Source: Metridium senile (lineage: Eukaryota; Cnidaria; Anthozoa; Actiniaria; Metridiidae). Taken from it: a DNA stretch of 64,000 bases. The stretch's first letter is position 1. Each line of letters opens with the position of its first letter. Positions 48,401 through 60,500 of the stretch are shown here, in pieces. A model generated the notes under the pieces. The model was not told the origin of the DNA. It saw only the letters and a list, made by a program, of their open reading frames with translations, and did not search any database. The position numbers were made by a program, and so were the translations under genes. Location: positions 8,715,194 to 8,779,193 of the forward strand of contig OX459100.1 in assembly GCA_949775045.1 (NCBI GenBank). Direction: 5' to 3'.

Positions 48401-49054
48401 GTTCGAACTGTGAAAAGACAGCAATAATGAGAGAACTCTTAGAGAAAGACTTATCCTTGCTTCATTATGAACTTGTTAATATGATACGAGGCAGCAAACG
48501 GCTATCAGTGTCAGGGATACCTACTGACCGCATATATGACCTGGCTGAGAGATCTTACAAAGTCTGTGAAGAACACAAGAAATTTCATGAAGAAGTTTCT
48601 AAGATTACTAAATTACCTCAACGCCGTTGTAGCATGGAGTTATTAGATGATGAGAGTGATAAACAATATGAGAAGGACAAGTTTGAAGACCCACTACAGG
48701 TTGGTAATGTAATATACACTGAATAGAAATATGGCAGCCAATTTGAATAACAATTCTTCTTGACTGCCCAGCCTCGCATACATGTGAAAACTCTATTGTT
48801 TTCCAACGTGAACACGAGGCTAGACAGACAAGAACCAAAAGAGTACGCCATATTTCAATTTGGTCTATTTGATGATTATATAGTGCTTTCAATATTAGTT
48901 TTTTTTTAGAACTTACAAATATTCAAAATTTTAAAATTTACCAAAACGTTTTTTTTTTACAGCAGCTTTTTTACAGTAGTATAGTATTATTTTATTTTTA
49001 CATTTTTTTACTTGATTGGTTTACAATGTATTCACGTTTTGTATGATACTTATA

Positions 49055-49140
<86 letters not shown>

Positions 49141-51987
49141 TCCTTTTTACATTAACCACAAAATATAAATACACAGTGATACAAGACATATAAAGCAATC
49201 ATGGATAACATATTACAAATATATATGTATATTATTCAATTGATGGCGAAAACATAAACCCTGCCGTCACGAGCACCCAGGGAAAAAACTTTGTAAAATA
49301 ATTTTCTCCTTCAAAGTTTTTTGTTATATTTTGTTTAAACTGAATCTTTCAGTCTACACTGAACATACTACGCCACTTTGGAAGGAAAAGAAAAGTTGTG
49401 CAGTCGCTGAGGATTAAACCACGTAAGCCGTCGTACAGGAAAGTCAAGGTATGAAATGTGGTGTATTATATATGTAGCATTTGTCATCAGTATCGTCACA
49501 ATCATCATCATCATCATCAGGATCAACTATCTGTCTATCTACATTGTATGTTAAGCATCATCACTATAAGCATTGTTACAGCCATCATCATATATTTCTC
49601 TATCACCATTATCATTATCATCATAATCACCATTATCAGCATCAGCATCATCATTATCATCATTGTCATCATATATAATCACCATCATCATTATCATTAT
49701 CATCATAATCACCATTATCATTATCATCATAATCACCATTATCATTATCATCATTATCACCATTATCATTATCATCATTATCATTATCATCATTATCACC
49801 ATAATCATTATCATTATCGTCATAATCACCATTATCATCATAATCATTATCATTATCATCATAATCACCATTATCATTATCATCATTATCATTATCATCA
49901 TAATCACCATAATCATTATCATCGGAAATGGCGCTATAAAAATGCTTATTTATTATTATTTATTATTATTATTCATCATAATCACCATTATCATTATCAG
50001 CATCATCATCATCATTATCATCATAATCACCACTATCATTATCTATCATTATCAGCATCATCATTATCATCACCATTGTTCATTATCAATTATAATCACC
50101 ATTATCATCACCATCAATATCATCATCATTATTGCCACCATCATTATCTTTATCATAATCATCATTATCACCACCATCATAATTATCTTCATCATCACCA
50201 TTATCATCACCATTGTTCATTAATATCAGTTCTATTCAATTTGTCCAACAGAGACACTCCTCAGAAACAAAACAAAAGTCCAAGTCTCGTTTTTACCTGC
50301 CGTCAGACGACGTCCAGAAAGATGAGGCAACCAAAACATCACCTAAATGGCCAATCAGAATTGGCTCAAAGGTATGAAAACTTACCATCATGTTCACAAT
50401 AGACCGAATGTCAATTGACGCTCAAAAATAAAAACCTGATCTTGAAAAATAAGCACCACTGGTAACCATCAGTAAGAGCAAGCAGGAATATGTATTTTTG
50501 GAAAGTTTTATTGCTATAAATATAATTCAAGTGAAGCTATTTGGAATCAAAATTAGATATTTGTTAACATAAGTTCTAAAAAAATTACTATTTTTTTTTG
50601 TAGATGTCATTCTAACCTATAGGTTTAATGTAGTGGTCAATTAAAATATGAAATTATTTAAAAAATATGAGGATGAAATACCTATACCATACAAAACTTG
50701 AATATTACCTTTTCCATTTCAAGAGATTATCAGACTTTTGTTGGTCAAAATCCTTCCCTGGTACTAATGATAGCTTATTTACGTTGTAGATATTTCCTCA
50801 GAGAAAGAAATCCTCTGAAAAGAAACAGCAGCGAAAGTCCAGTGATCCACAAAAGACTTATAATGACTCCACGAAGCACCACCCTCGATGCAACACCTTC
50901 CCGTCGTCCCTTCCAGACGCAACGACCATTAGACCGCTCTTATTTTCCACCAACCTTAATGATGTTGACTATATAAGAAGTGCCTTTAGCTCTATGGGTA
51001 TTTCAACTGATGTGCGAGACGTTGGAGGCAACGGAACATCAAGCAGTTCTGGTCATTTGTGTGACACTGATGTCAACAGCATGTCAGGCATGCCCAGTAG
51101 GTTACGTGACAATAGTATCAGCTCAAGCTCCAGTGACCCAAATCTTCAGCAGATGCCGTCCCGTCATCAGAGCCTGGGCATGAGGGAAATGTTAAGAAAG
51201 CAGACAATTCTTGAGACACGACAAAGGAGCTTCAGCGAAGATGACGTCATGGAGGCCAATAATTATTACCAAGGTGTAAACCCACAGGAAGATTTCTGTA
51301 TTCAACAAAGTTCAGAACCTGAATTGAACACCAACATTCTATGGAAGACAGGTACCCTATACAGACAAATAAGACACGAGAGATGAGTTTTGCATGGTTG
51401 TAAATACTGAGTATAGTGGTAATGGGTGTGGAGCAAGCCTCACCAAATGACCCCGGTGGGGAGTGATGATTGTAAATATTGAGTGTAGTGGTAATGGTGT
51501 GGAGCGAGCGCTAACTCACCAAAGGACCTGTAAATATTGAGTGTAGTGGTAATGGTGTGGAGCGAGCGCTAACTCACCAAAGGACCCAGATGGGGAGTAA
51601 TGGTTGTAAATACTGAGTGTAGTGGTAATGGGTGTGGAGCAAGCCTCACAAAGGGGCTCTGATGGGGAGTGATGGTTGTAAATATTGAGTGTAGTGGTAA
51701 TATGTTTGCAGCAATCCTCGTCAAAGAGCCCTGATGGGGAGTGATGGTTGTAAATACTGAGTGTAGTGGTAATGGGTGTGGAGCGAGCCTCACCAAAGGA
51801 CCCCGATGGGGAGTGATGGTTGTAAATACTGAGTGTAGTGGTAATGGGTGTGGAGTGAGCGTGATGGGGAGTGATGGTTGTAAATATGTATCAGCTTAGC
51901 TTTTACAACATTTAGGCGATGTATAGTTGTTAATATGTGAACACTTTTCTTTCAGAAATCGATCCGGACACGATTTTCTTCGTCTGA
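42430..51987 (+). CDS. Death-domain protein of unknown family, 698 aa
   Basis: Nine exons with consistent phases (2097 nt): 42430-42457, 43624-43890, 45391-45815, 46366-46458, 48226-48699, 49353-49448, 50252-50371, 50790-51351, 51956-51987. Residues 1-100 are Ser-rich (GHSVDSLSSYPKKSS). Residues about 106-188 fit a death domain of the FADD type: LADIAEEFGGCWKDVGRQL, NIDEDYKKVGEKSYQVLIKW and FKCLNHISREDVAEKL, with the conserved Trp of helix 5 at about residue 156. Exon 5 (272-429) is charged and probably coiled coil (NDFLKDLEFKEETVNSLKRI), with CEKDLKCSNCEK inside. The remainder is low-complexity Ser/Arg/Gln with RSFSEDDVMEANNYYQG near the end. Death domains assemble signalling complexes in apoptosis and innate immunity. 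I recognise no orthologue with this full architecture. Long (GAT)n, (ATC)n and (AT)n arrays, a LINE and a Penelope fragment fill the introns. Confidence 0.75.
44560..45388 (-). mobile_element. LINE 3' half (CR1/L2-like), 5'-truncated at the exon boundary
   Basis: The minus frame from about 45390 to 44701 encodes VRDLGFIIDTHLSFRSQINN, RIDNCNSLFYGLPAAEIAKL, LHWLPVDQRIKFKTALLVYK and FGDRMFSIAAARLWNSLPDN, a CR1/L2 reverse-transcriptase C-terminal half, ending KTYFFKLAF-stop. The untranslated end and a short AATAAT tail reach 44550. Its truncated 5' side stops exactly at the splice acceptor of exon 3 of the death-domain gene. Confidence 0.85.
45985..46235 (-). mobile_element. Penelope-like element 3' end
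   Basis: The minus frame 46111-46230 reads VIKKCRNLFDCKVYEMLLIR then ALNPTQLSVQSDSIKAKLF-stop, the typical C terminus (end of the GIY-YIG region) of Penelope-like retroelements. Downstream is TTGAAAATGACGATTGATGC followed by GTCGAAACATC, a hammerhead-like core often found in these elements. In intron 3 of the death-domain gene. Confidence 0.7.
46460..48165. repeat. (GAT)n array with higher-order units
   Basis: 1.7 kb of GAT/AAT/GAC triplets in intron 4 of the death-domain gene. A longer unit containing GATGTTAGTGCTGTTGATGA recurs at about 46670, 46755, 46890, 46978, 47115, 47252 and 47378. Acidic or Met/Ile-rich frames across it are not genes. Confidence 0.95.
48727..48857. repeat. Possible MITE
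   Basis: AAATATGGCAGCC at the left and the complement near GTACGCCATATTT at the right; the inner CCCAGCCTCGCATACATGTG has a mirrored CACGAGGCTAGAC. In the intron after exon 5. Confidence 0.45.
49058..49137. repeat. (AT)n microsatellite
   Basis: About 40 AT dinucleotides. Confidence 0.95.
49480..50222. repeat. (ATC/ATT)n array interrupted by a LINE-type tail
   Basis: CATTATCATCATAATCAC-type repeats in intron 6 of the death-domain gene. At 49925-49975 it is broken by GGCGCTATAAAAATGC and TTATTATT, the signature of a CR1/L2 or SINE 3' end. Confidence 0.9.
51392..51895. repeat. Minisatellite probably derived from a SINE tail
   Basis: Seven or eight units of about 57-76 bp, each with GTAAATACTGAGTGTAGTGG and CCGATGGGGAGTGATGGTT, in the last intron of the death-domain gene. 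The unit resembles the 3' part of the SINE at 16640-16905. Confidence 0.85.
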
Positions 51988-52129
51988 AAACTCTTTACAT
52001 CAAACTGCCGAGTAAAGATACCAACTTAAATTCTTTGTAAAAGACAGTTTTGTCCACTTACAGTGTACAGCAGTCGAATACTTACTTAGCCTTCTCCCCA
52101 GGCAACCCACTGGAATTCTGACTTCCTTT

Positions 52130-52370
52130 CTATATTGGGCTTCCTTTATCGAGAAAAAAAGAGAGTAGGATTAGGGACGAACAATATTCGTCCCAAGTCC
52201 TTCTTGGCCGTCCACAGGAACCCCAAAAAAGAAAAGAAGCGAAAAAAGGCGAGAAGTTGCCTGCGGGGGAGGCTAAGAGTTACCCTGCGAGCAGAGGCTT
52301 TTTCTGTTACCGTTAGAGCTCTAAGGGTACGAGAAAAACCCTCTGCCTCCTGGGTTTCGAATAATTAATA
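52130..52370. repeat. Dispersed repeat, cnidarian-like
   Basis: Contains CCTGCGAGCAGAGGC, a motif I associate with repeats in coral genomes, with a mirrored AGAAAAACCCTCTGCC. No reliable ends. Confidence 0.4.
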
Positions 52371-52387
52371 CCCAATAGGTAATCCTG

Positions 52388-52462
52388 ATAATGAAATTTG
52401 TAACAATTTGTAACTTAACTTAACTGACGTTTTGAGCTTTAGCCCTTCGTCGGAGTAAAATA
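52388..52462 (-). repeat. Dispersed repeat, Penelope/hammerhead-like family (partial)
   Basis: The complement reads TACTCCGACGAAGGGCTAAA then CTCAAAACGTCAGT and TTAAGTTAAG. Confidence 0.7.
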
Positions 52463-52469
52463 TATAATA

Positions 52470-53210
52470 AGAGTGTTACTTATGAACGCGTTATCACTTG
52501 TTGGAGTAGAAATGTGTGATCACATTGCATTTGTTTTCTCACTAATAGGATATATTACAGACACGTGATACAACTTAACCAGCACGAGGCTAAATAGTTC
52601 TGAACGGAAACCGTTCAAAAAAAGCGTAGAAAATCGTGCAATATTTTTTTTGAAGCGTTTTAAAATATTTTTAAATTATTTTTTAGTTTAACTTTATCGT
52701 TTTATAATTGAAACAGGGAATCAAATTGCCTCATAATTATTGTAGCTATATACGTGTGAAGACGTTGTAATAAGTTGTTTATTCATTTTTTTTTTGGAAA
52801 CTTTTTGAAATATTTTTGAAATATATTTTAGTTTATAATTTAAACAGGGAATCAAATTACCTCATAATCATTGTAGCTATACAAGTGAAGGCGTTGTTAT
52901 GATTTGTTTAAGTTATACATATTTAATATCTGAGGCGGGTCCTTAGATTTCCTTCTGGGTAAGGGATTGAGTGATTGTTACCAAGTACAAATTGATTTGG
53001 TCTTTTGACTAATCGATAATTCTTCGGTTAAGTCGACGATCGAGCGTATACTTTGCATAAATTAATCGTCATCTTGTATTTATTTATTAGTATTTCAATA
53101 ATAAAAATATTACAAAATCTTTTTGTCTAGTCTGATATATTATTGACTTTGTGCATCGAAGTGCATGTTTAAACTATATATAGCCCATCTACTCGGGACA
53201 ACTTTCCCGG
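52470..53210. other. Intergenic, no gene seen
   Basis: AT-rich, with a diverged internal duplication of GGGAATCAAATTGCCTCATA (52716 and 52846). No coding frame or splice structure. Confidence 0.5.
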
Positions 53211-53225
53211 TTGTTGTCGGTTTAA

Positions 53226-53540
53226 ACACAGCGGTCAAACGACTACGCATGCGTAGCAAAATTTTCACAGCGGTAAATTTACCATTGTAAACATTAGGAA
53301 TTTCGTTCTACAGTTTTTGAAGTTTTTTTGATAAAAATTTCCCTGAATATATAAGCTTGAAGATTCGTGTACATAACCTTTGTTATATTGTGAAGCTACC
53401 ATGAGTCTATACTTTTGTACTTTTGTTTTTATTTTGAGAAAAAGGCGATGAAAGTCGTACACTCCATCGTTTTTTATAGAGTCCATATGGATCATTTACT
53501 TGTTTTTTTTCGCGCATGCGTGGTCGTTTGACCGCTGTGT
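53226..53540. mobile_element. MITE with 10-bp target duplication
   Basis: The ends ACACAGCGGTCAAACGAC and GTCGTTTGACCGCTGTGT are complements. TGTCGGTTTA flanks both sides (53215-53224 and 53541-53550). Related to the outer element at 38870-40110. Confidence 0.8.
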
Positions 53541-53910
53541 TGTCGGTTTATATGACGTATCGTATGGAAGCGCATGCTCTGTGACATGCTAGTCTTGTTA
53601 GAGGGACAAACTGTTTACCATGTTTACATGGAGTAAGTTGTCCCGGATGGAAGAGATATCTCACCTCAGCTATATGTGAGGTATCCCTTCTACCAGAGAT
53701 AAGAGAGGAGAGAAACAGATCAGGGAGGAGGGAGAAACAAGAAAAGTAAACACATTTAATGATTATTGATGACACCATTATTTAATGAGGGTTAACATAG
53801 TTACTGGTTGCCCAGTAGTTTTCACTATGACCCTCCTATTAATACTATAAAATTTACAAGAATAAGTATATGAGTAGTAAAATTGTAAATACGTTAATTA
53901 CAAGAATAAA

Positions 53911-54103
53911 TACACCTACTTGCAAGAACGTTGTCATTAACATTTGAACATTTGTAATTTAGTGGATTAGGAATAAATTAAAAGTACAAAAGAAAGAGTT
54001 CTGCTTCAATGATCTTCTTTTGTACTTTTAATTTATTCCTAATCCACTAAATTACAAATGTTCAAATGTTGTATAGGTTCCTACGTTCTTGCAAGTAGGT
54101 GTA
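53911..54103. repeat. Long hairpin
   Basis: TACACCTACTTGCAAGAACG is mirrored at 54084-54103. The inner arms, containing ATTTGTAATTTAGTGGATTA, are exact complements. About 193 nt, non-coding. Confidence 0.8.
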
Positions 54104-54544
54104 TATGAAATAGTAAAGATTATAAATATGTTAATTACATTTCCAGTATAACAAGAAGAAAATCGATGTTTGAATGGTTGCGATATACTAATATATAAGT
54201 GCAAATGCATGTGTACTTGTCAAGTCACTAGCATAGTCCAGTCAATCTGTGGTTTGAGTCCAAACAAATTGCAATAGAATTTTTCTCACTGTAATTATGT
54301 TAGGATAGGTGTCTTAAACAACATACTAAAAATCCCAAAAAATCCCTTCGGTGGAACATCCTCAAAAATCGAATTAAAGATTTCATCATTTCACCACAGG
54401 GAACCCGCAATTGGAAAAAATATGACCAAGCTGTTAAATTTTGTCAAATATGAAAAAATAGAAAGATTTCCATTACATTATGATAGAATAGTGTTTCTGT
54501 ACAGATATTTTCAATTTCCAATCAAATTCGTTGAAGTAACATCA

Positions 54545-57500
54545 GAACACAGGCCAAAGACATTATGGAGTGGGCAAAAACAATATGGAGTATTTGAAAT
54601 TACCCAAAAGGTTAAACTTTACCCAGTCTTAGCCAATCACAATCGAGTATTTTCAGAGGGGATTAGACAGGGTAATCATTACCCGTCGATATCCAATCAG
54701 AGATAAGCAAACAAGTAATCTTTACTTCTCTGGGTAATCATTACTCTGTCTTAGAACAGATGTTCGTGAAATGTCGATGTCCCATCAATTTATAAGACAA
54801 ACTACGATCTGACTATGTATAGGTTTGAGAATTAAAGCGAAATTGATGTTTTTTACGTATTTAAATTGCAACGAACTACGATTTTCGTAGTTTTAGGTAT
54901 GTCACGTAACTTTCCCGTGCCGCGCATTTTGTCTAACGATCACTAAATAGGTTTATCCTGTACCAGTGATTACTGAACAGATCGAATCTAAAGCTGATTT
55001 CGAACAAGATAAAAGATGATTTTAAACTATACATTACGTTCACATGAAAACACATTTCATTTGGCAGTGAATTGGTTCATTTAAAACGAAAAATTTATAC
55101 TTGTTAAACTCGCTTTTACGGAAGTGACAGTTTACACATTTCATGCTGTGTGTCCTTCATCATTTAAAAAAAGAGCAATTATCAGTAAAGCCACCTCGAA
55201 TTTCATGCAATTTGTACAAACATTGTACACTCAGCCGATAAAAGTCCTGTTCGATCAATTAATTGACTTTAAAATCGTATAACTATTGCTTCTTACGCAG
55301 CATTCGACACGATCGTTTTTGCTTTTTATTCAAATCAAAGGCATGCATTCACTTATCGTAAATTACCGAATATCTGTCAAGAGCGGTAAATTTTACTCAT
55401 TGTCAACCGGACCTTGTCAACCAATCACCTTTCAGAACACTGGTAATTTTTACTCGTTTCAGTAAATATTACTACTATATACTGCCATATGTTCGTGAGT
55501 TTTCTATTAATTCGTGCAAAAAGTAAAACTATTTCAACGTGAAAATGTTCTTTTCATTATTTTGTGCAAACTAGAGATAAATTTATCACTGTGTACGGGT
55601 AGATTTCGAACTTTTAGTTGTCACGCGACAATCAAGACGACCAGCCAAGTGAAACCGTTCGGGACAGTTCAGATTAATAGTTCTGATCATTGTTCTTTGC
55701 ACGTTACTAAATACTGCCAACACGTACATCAACTATAATGTCATTTTAGAACGAAAGGCTATTTATTTTTGTTGTCAAACTCAATCTTTTCGAGCTACAA
55801 GCACTTTTGATTGTTGTTCATCGCTACGTGACCTACGTTTATTCGCGTACATTGTACATCTTAACGCAACTTTAGACACTGGTCATCGTGAGAAATGCTT
55901 TGAAATTATCGCATTAATTTTACAGCAACTTCAATTCAAAAGTTTTATGACACTCATGTAGCGTGTTTAGAAAGTCTTATTCGGATCATTATAATCAAAA
56001 CTCTATGAATAATTGTAACAAGGACGCTAAACTCAGTTAAAGTCAATAGCAATTATTGTAAAAAATCATTTTATTTTCTTAAGTTGTTAGTGAATATTTA
56101 TCTTTACATTTGCTATTTACGAACGTATTTCAGTATTTAATACGGTACGGAGGGCTTTCTCAATACGCATTCCGTTTGCAACTGTTCTGGAATCTTTCTG
56201 ACTCTAATCTGACAGATGTCATGTACTAATGAGTAAACTTTACTCGTCTCAGCCAATCGGAGTTGTAAACACAAGTAAATTTTACTTGTCGGGGCTTTTG
56301 TAAAGATCGTTTTGCGAGGCAAACTGAATTTCAGTTGACTTGAAGAAGTTTGCACTTCAATGAAATGAGCACACTACATGACAAAACAAGCGCAAACTCG
56401 AAACTTTTAATCGTCGGGACGCAAATATTACTTTCGTTCTGATAGCCCTTTTGTGCTTGAAACATATTTCTACGTTATTTTTGTGTTTCTTTTTTATTGA
56501 CTTCATTCTATCAAAAAAAAATCATTTTAACATTGCAATGCTAATCCTATTTTAGTCATCTTTGATTTGTAAATCTATTTATGGGTGTACTAAAATTGTT
56601 TTCAGATCGAACCTAGTACATCTGTAGTGAATATCATGTCGCAATCTATTCACAACATTTAGTATCATTATGTTTAAGTTTTTTCTACCAAATATTTCCA
56701 ATCAAAGAATTGTTAAAAGCGAGTATTTTTAATAACTATTTTTTTGCTCACTTGATAAATTTGCGAAATGTACAAACGTATAAATTAACATACTGTGGAG
56801 TAAAACTGTTATCGTTTTGCTAGAAAATTAGAGAAATCTCCTTTGCTTCGCAGATGTCAAATAACTATGTAAGTTCAGAATACTCGTATCTCATGCATTC
56901 AAAAATCTTCGAATATGTGTAAAACCATTTTTTAACAAAAATGTTCTATAATCTGTTGTTTGCAAAGATTTATCTGATTGCATACAAATTCGTCTTTTAG
57001 TATGGTACGCCTTGCCGCTTCATCGTGTACTCGTTTTATCTGATGCGTTGAAACCTCATTGCAACTGTTCTGGAATCTTTCTGACTCTAAATCTGACAGA
57101 TGTCACGTACTAACGAGTAAAATTTACTCGTCTCAACCAATCGGAACCGGTAAACACAAGTAAATTTTACTTGTCGGGGCTTTTGTAAAGATCGTTTTGC
57201 GAGGCAAACTGCCCGGAATTTTAGTTGACTTGAAGACATTTGCACTTCAATGAAATGAGCACACTACATGACAAAACAAGCGCAAACTCGAAGCTTTTAA
57301 TCGTCGGGACGCAAATATTGCTTTCGTTCTGATAGCGCTTTAATTTTGGACCTTTTGTGCTTGAAATATATTTCCACGAGAGATATTTTTGTGTTTCTTA
57401 TTTACTGGATTGCATTTTAACATTGCAATGCTAATCCTATTTTAGTGACTGGCTTTGATTTGCATGTGAATGTATTTTAAGGTCTAATAAATTGTTTTGA

Positions 57501-60500
57501 AATCGAACCTTGTTTGCAGTGAAGTTCTGTCGCAATCTATTCACAACATTTAGTAGTATTATGTTTCAGTTTTTTTTTCTACCAAACATTTTCAATCAAA
57601 GATTTGTTAAAAGCGAGTATTTTTAATAACTGTTGTTTGGCTCATGCACTTGATAAATTTGCGAAATGTATAATTGAGCATACTGCGGTATGGCGATCAC
57701 CAACGCAATCAATGTCATTCCTGATCGACAAATACTATCATTCATACAAGTTAATATTTAACAAAAAGAGTCAAAGTTGCTCGTAAATTAGCAATGTCAA
57801 GAAGATTGTTCAACTTGTGTTTGAACGCTCATGCAGTTATCTCAAAAATCAATTATATCAATTGCCCTATAGGCTGTTGGTTACATTTGTAAAGTACAAA
57901 TTACGATGTGCAAATAAAACATGGTTTTTGGTCTCTCTCTAGCTATTCATATCAGAATTTACTTGCATTTGAGTATCCTTATAATTATTATAATCTTTTT
58001 CATATATTTTAGAACGTAAAACTGTTATCGTTATGCTAGCAAATTAAAGAAATCTCCTTTGCATTGCACATGTTATAATAAATTAGCCATGTACGTAGGT
58101 TCATCTAATAGAATACTAGTATCTCATGCATTCAAAAATCTACGAATATTTGTTAAAACATTTTTTAAGGAATTTTTTTTATATACTCTGTTGTTCGCTA
58201 GGCTGCTTCATCGTGCACTCGTTTTATCTGGTGCGTTGTCTCAACTGTTCTGGAATCTTTCTGACTGTAAAGATCGTTTTGCGAGGCAAAACTGAAATTA
58301 CGTCGACTTGAAGTAGTTTAGGACACTTCACATAAATGCACATGGTAAAGTAGCTTTTACTTGTTTGAAAACAAATATCATTTTCCACCTTGAAATTGTA
58401 CTAATTGTGCTAAAAAGGGGTATTTTTTGAGAAAACCTATTAAACCGATAAAATGTAAAACTTAGTACAATTTCAAGATGGAAAATGATATTTGTTTTCA
58501 AACTTTACCATGTGCATTTATGTGAAGTGTCCTAAACTACTTCAAGTCGACGTAATTTCAGTTTTGCCTCGCAAAACGATCTTTACAGTCAGAAAGATTC
58601 CAGAACAGTTGAGACAACGCACCAGATAAAACGAGTGCACGATGAAGCAGCCTAGCGAACAACAGAGTATATAAAAAAAATTCCTTAAAAAATGTTTTAA
58701 CAAATATTCGTAGATTTTTGAATGCATGAGATACTAGTATTCTATTAGATGAACCTACGTACATGGCTAATTTATTATAACATGTGCAATGCAAAGGAGA
58801 TTTCTTTAATTTGCTAGCATAACGATAACAGTTTTACGTTCTAAAATATATGAAAAAGATTATAATAATTATAAGGATACTCAAATGCAAGTAAATTCTG
58901 ATATGAATAGCTAGAGAGAGACCAAAAACCATGTTTTATTTGCACATCGTAATTTGTACTTTACAAATGTAACCAACAGCCTATAGGGCAATTGATATAA
59001 TTGATTTTTGAGATAACTGCATGAGCGTTCAAACACAAGTTGAACAATCTTCTTGACATTGCTAATTTACGAGCAACTTTGACTCTTTTTGTTAAATATT
59101 AACTTGTATGAATGATAGTATTTGTCGATCAGGAATGACATTGATTGCGTTGGTGATCGCCATACCGCAGTATGCTCAATTATACATTTCGCAAATTTAT
59201 CAAGTGCATGAGCCAAACAACAGTTATTAAAAATACTCGCTTTTAACAAATCTTTGATTGAAAATGTTTGGTAGAAAAAAAAACTGAAACATAATACTAC
59301 TAAATGTTGTGAATAGATTGCGACAGAACTTCACTGCAAACAAGGTTCGATTTCAAAACAATTTATTAGACCTTAAAATACATTCACATGCAAATCAAAG
59401 CCAGTCACTAAAATAGGATTAGCATTGCAATGTTAAAATGCAATCCAGTAAATAAGAAACACAAAAATATCTCTCGTGGAAATATATTTCAAGCACAAAA
59501 GGTCCAAAATTAAAGCGCTATCAGAACGAAAGCAATATTTGCGTCCCGACGATTAAAAGCTTCGAGTTTGCGCTTGTTTTGTCATGTAGTGTGCTCATTT
59601 CATTGAAGTGCAAATGTCTTCAAGTCAACTAAAATTCCGGGCAGTTTGCCTCGCAAAACGATCTTTACAAAAGCCCCGACAAGTAAAATTTACTTGTGTT
59701 TACCGGTTCCGATTGGTTGAGACGAGTAAATTTTACTCGTTAGTACGTGACATCTGTCAGATTTAGAGTCAGAAAGATTCCAGAACAGTTGCAATGAGGT
59801 TTCAACGCATCAGATAAAACGAGTACACGATGAAGCGGCAAGGCGTACCATACTAAAAGACGAATTTGTATGCAATCAGATAAATCTTTGCAAACAACAG
59901 ATTATAGAACATTTTTGTTAAAAAATGGTTTTACACATATTCGAAGATTTTTGAATGCATGAGATACGAGTATTCTGAACTTACATGGTTATTTGACATC
60001 TGCGAAGCAAAGGAGATTTCTCTAATTTTCTAGCAAAACGATAACAGTTTTACTCCACAGTATGTTAATTTATACGTTTGTACATTTCGTAAATTTATCA
60101 AGTGAGCAAAAAAATAGTTATTAAAAATACTCGCTTTTAACAATTCTTTGATTGGAAATATTTGGTAGAAAAAACTTAAACATAATGATACTAAATGTTG
60201 TGAATAGATTGCGACATGATATTCACTACAGATGTACTAGGTTCGATCTGAAAACAATTTTAGTACACCCATAAATAGATTTACAAATCAAAGATGACTA
60301 AAATAGGATTAGCATTGCAATGTTAAAATGATTTTTTTTTGATAGAATGAAGTCAATAAAAAAGAAACACAAAAATAACGTAGAAATATGTTTCAAGCAC
60401 AAAAGGGCTATCAGAACGAAAGTAATATTTGCGTCCCGACGATTAAAAGTTTCGAGTTTGCGCTTGTTTTGTCATGTAGTGTGCTCATTTCATTGAAGTG

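Noticed and set aside
49458..50402. 314-codon His/Ile-rich frame
   Set aside because: An (ATC/ATT)n array running into exon 7 in a different frame from the gene.
54422..54706. 94-codon frame at the left edge of the 7.8-kb palindrome
   Set aside because: It crosses the palindrome boundary, is not preserved in the mirrored arm and has no recognisable features.
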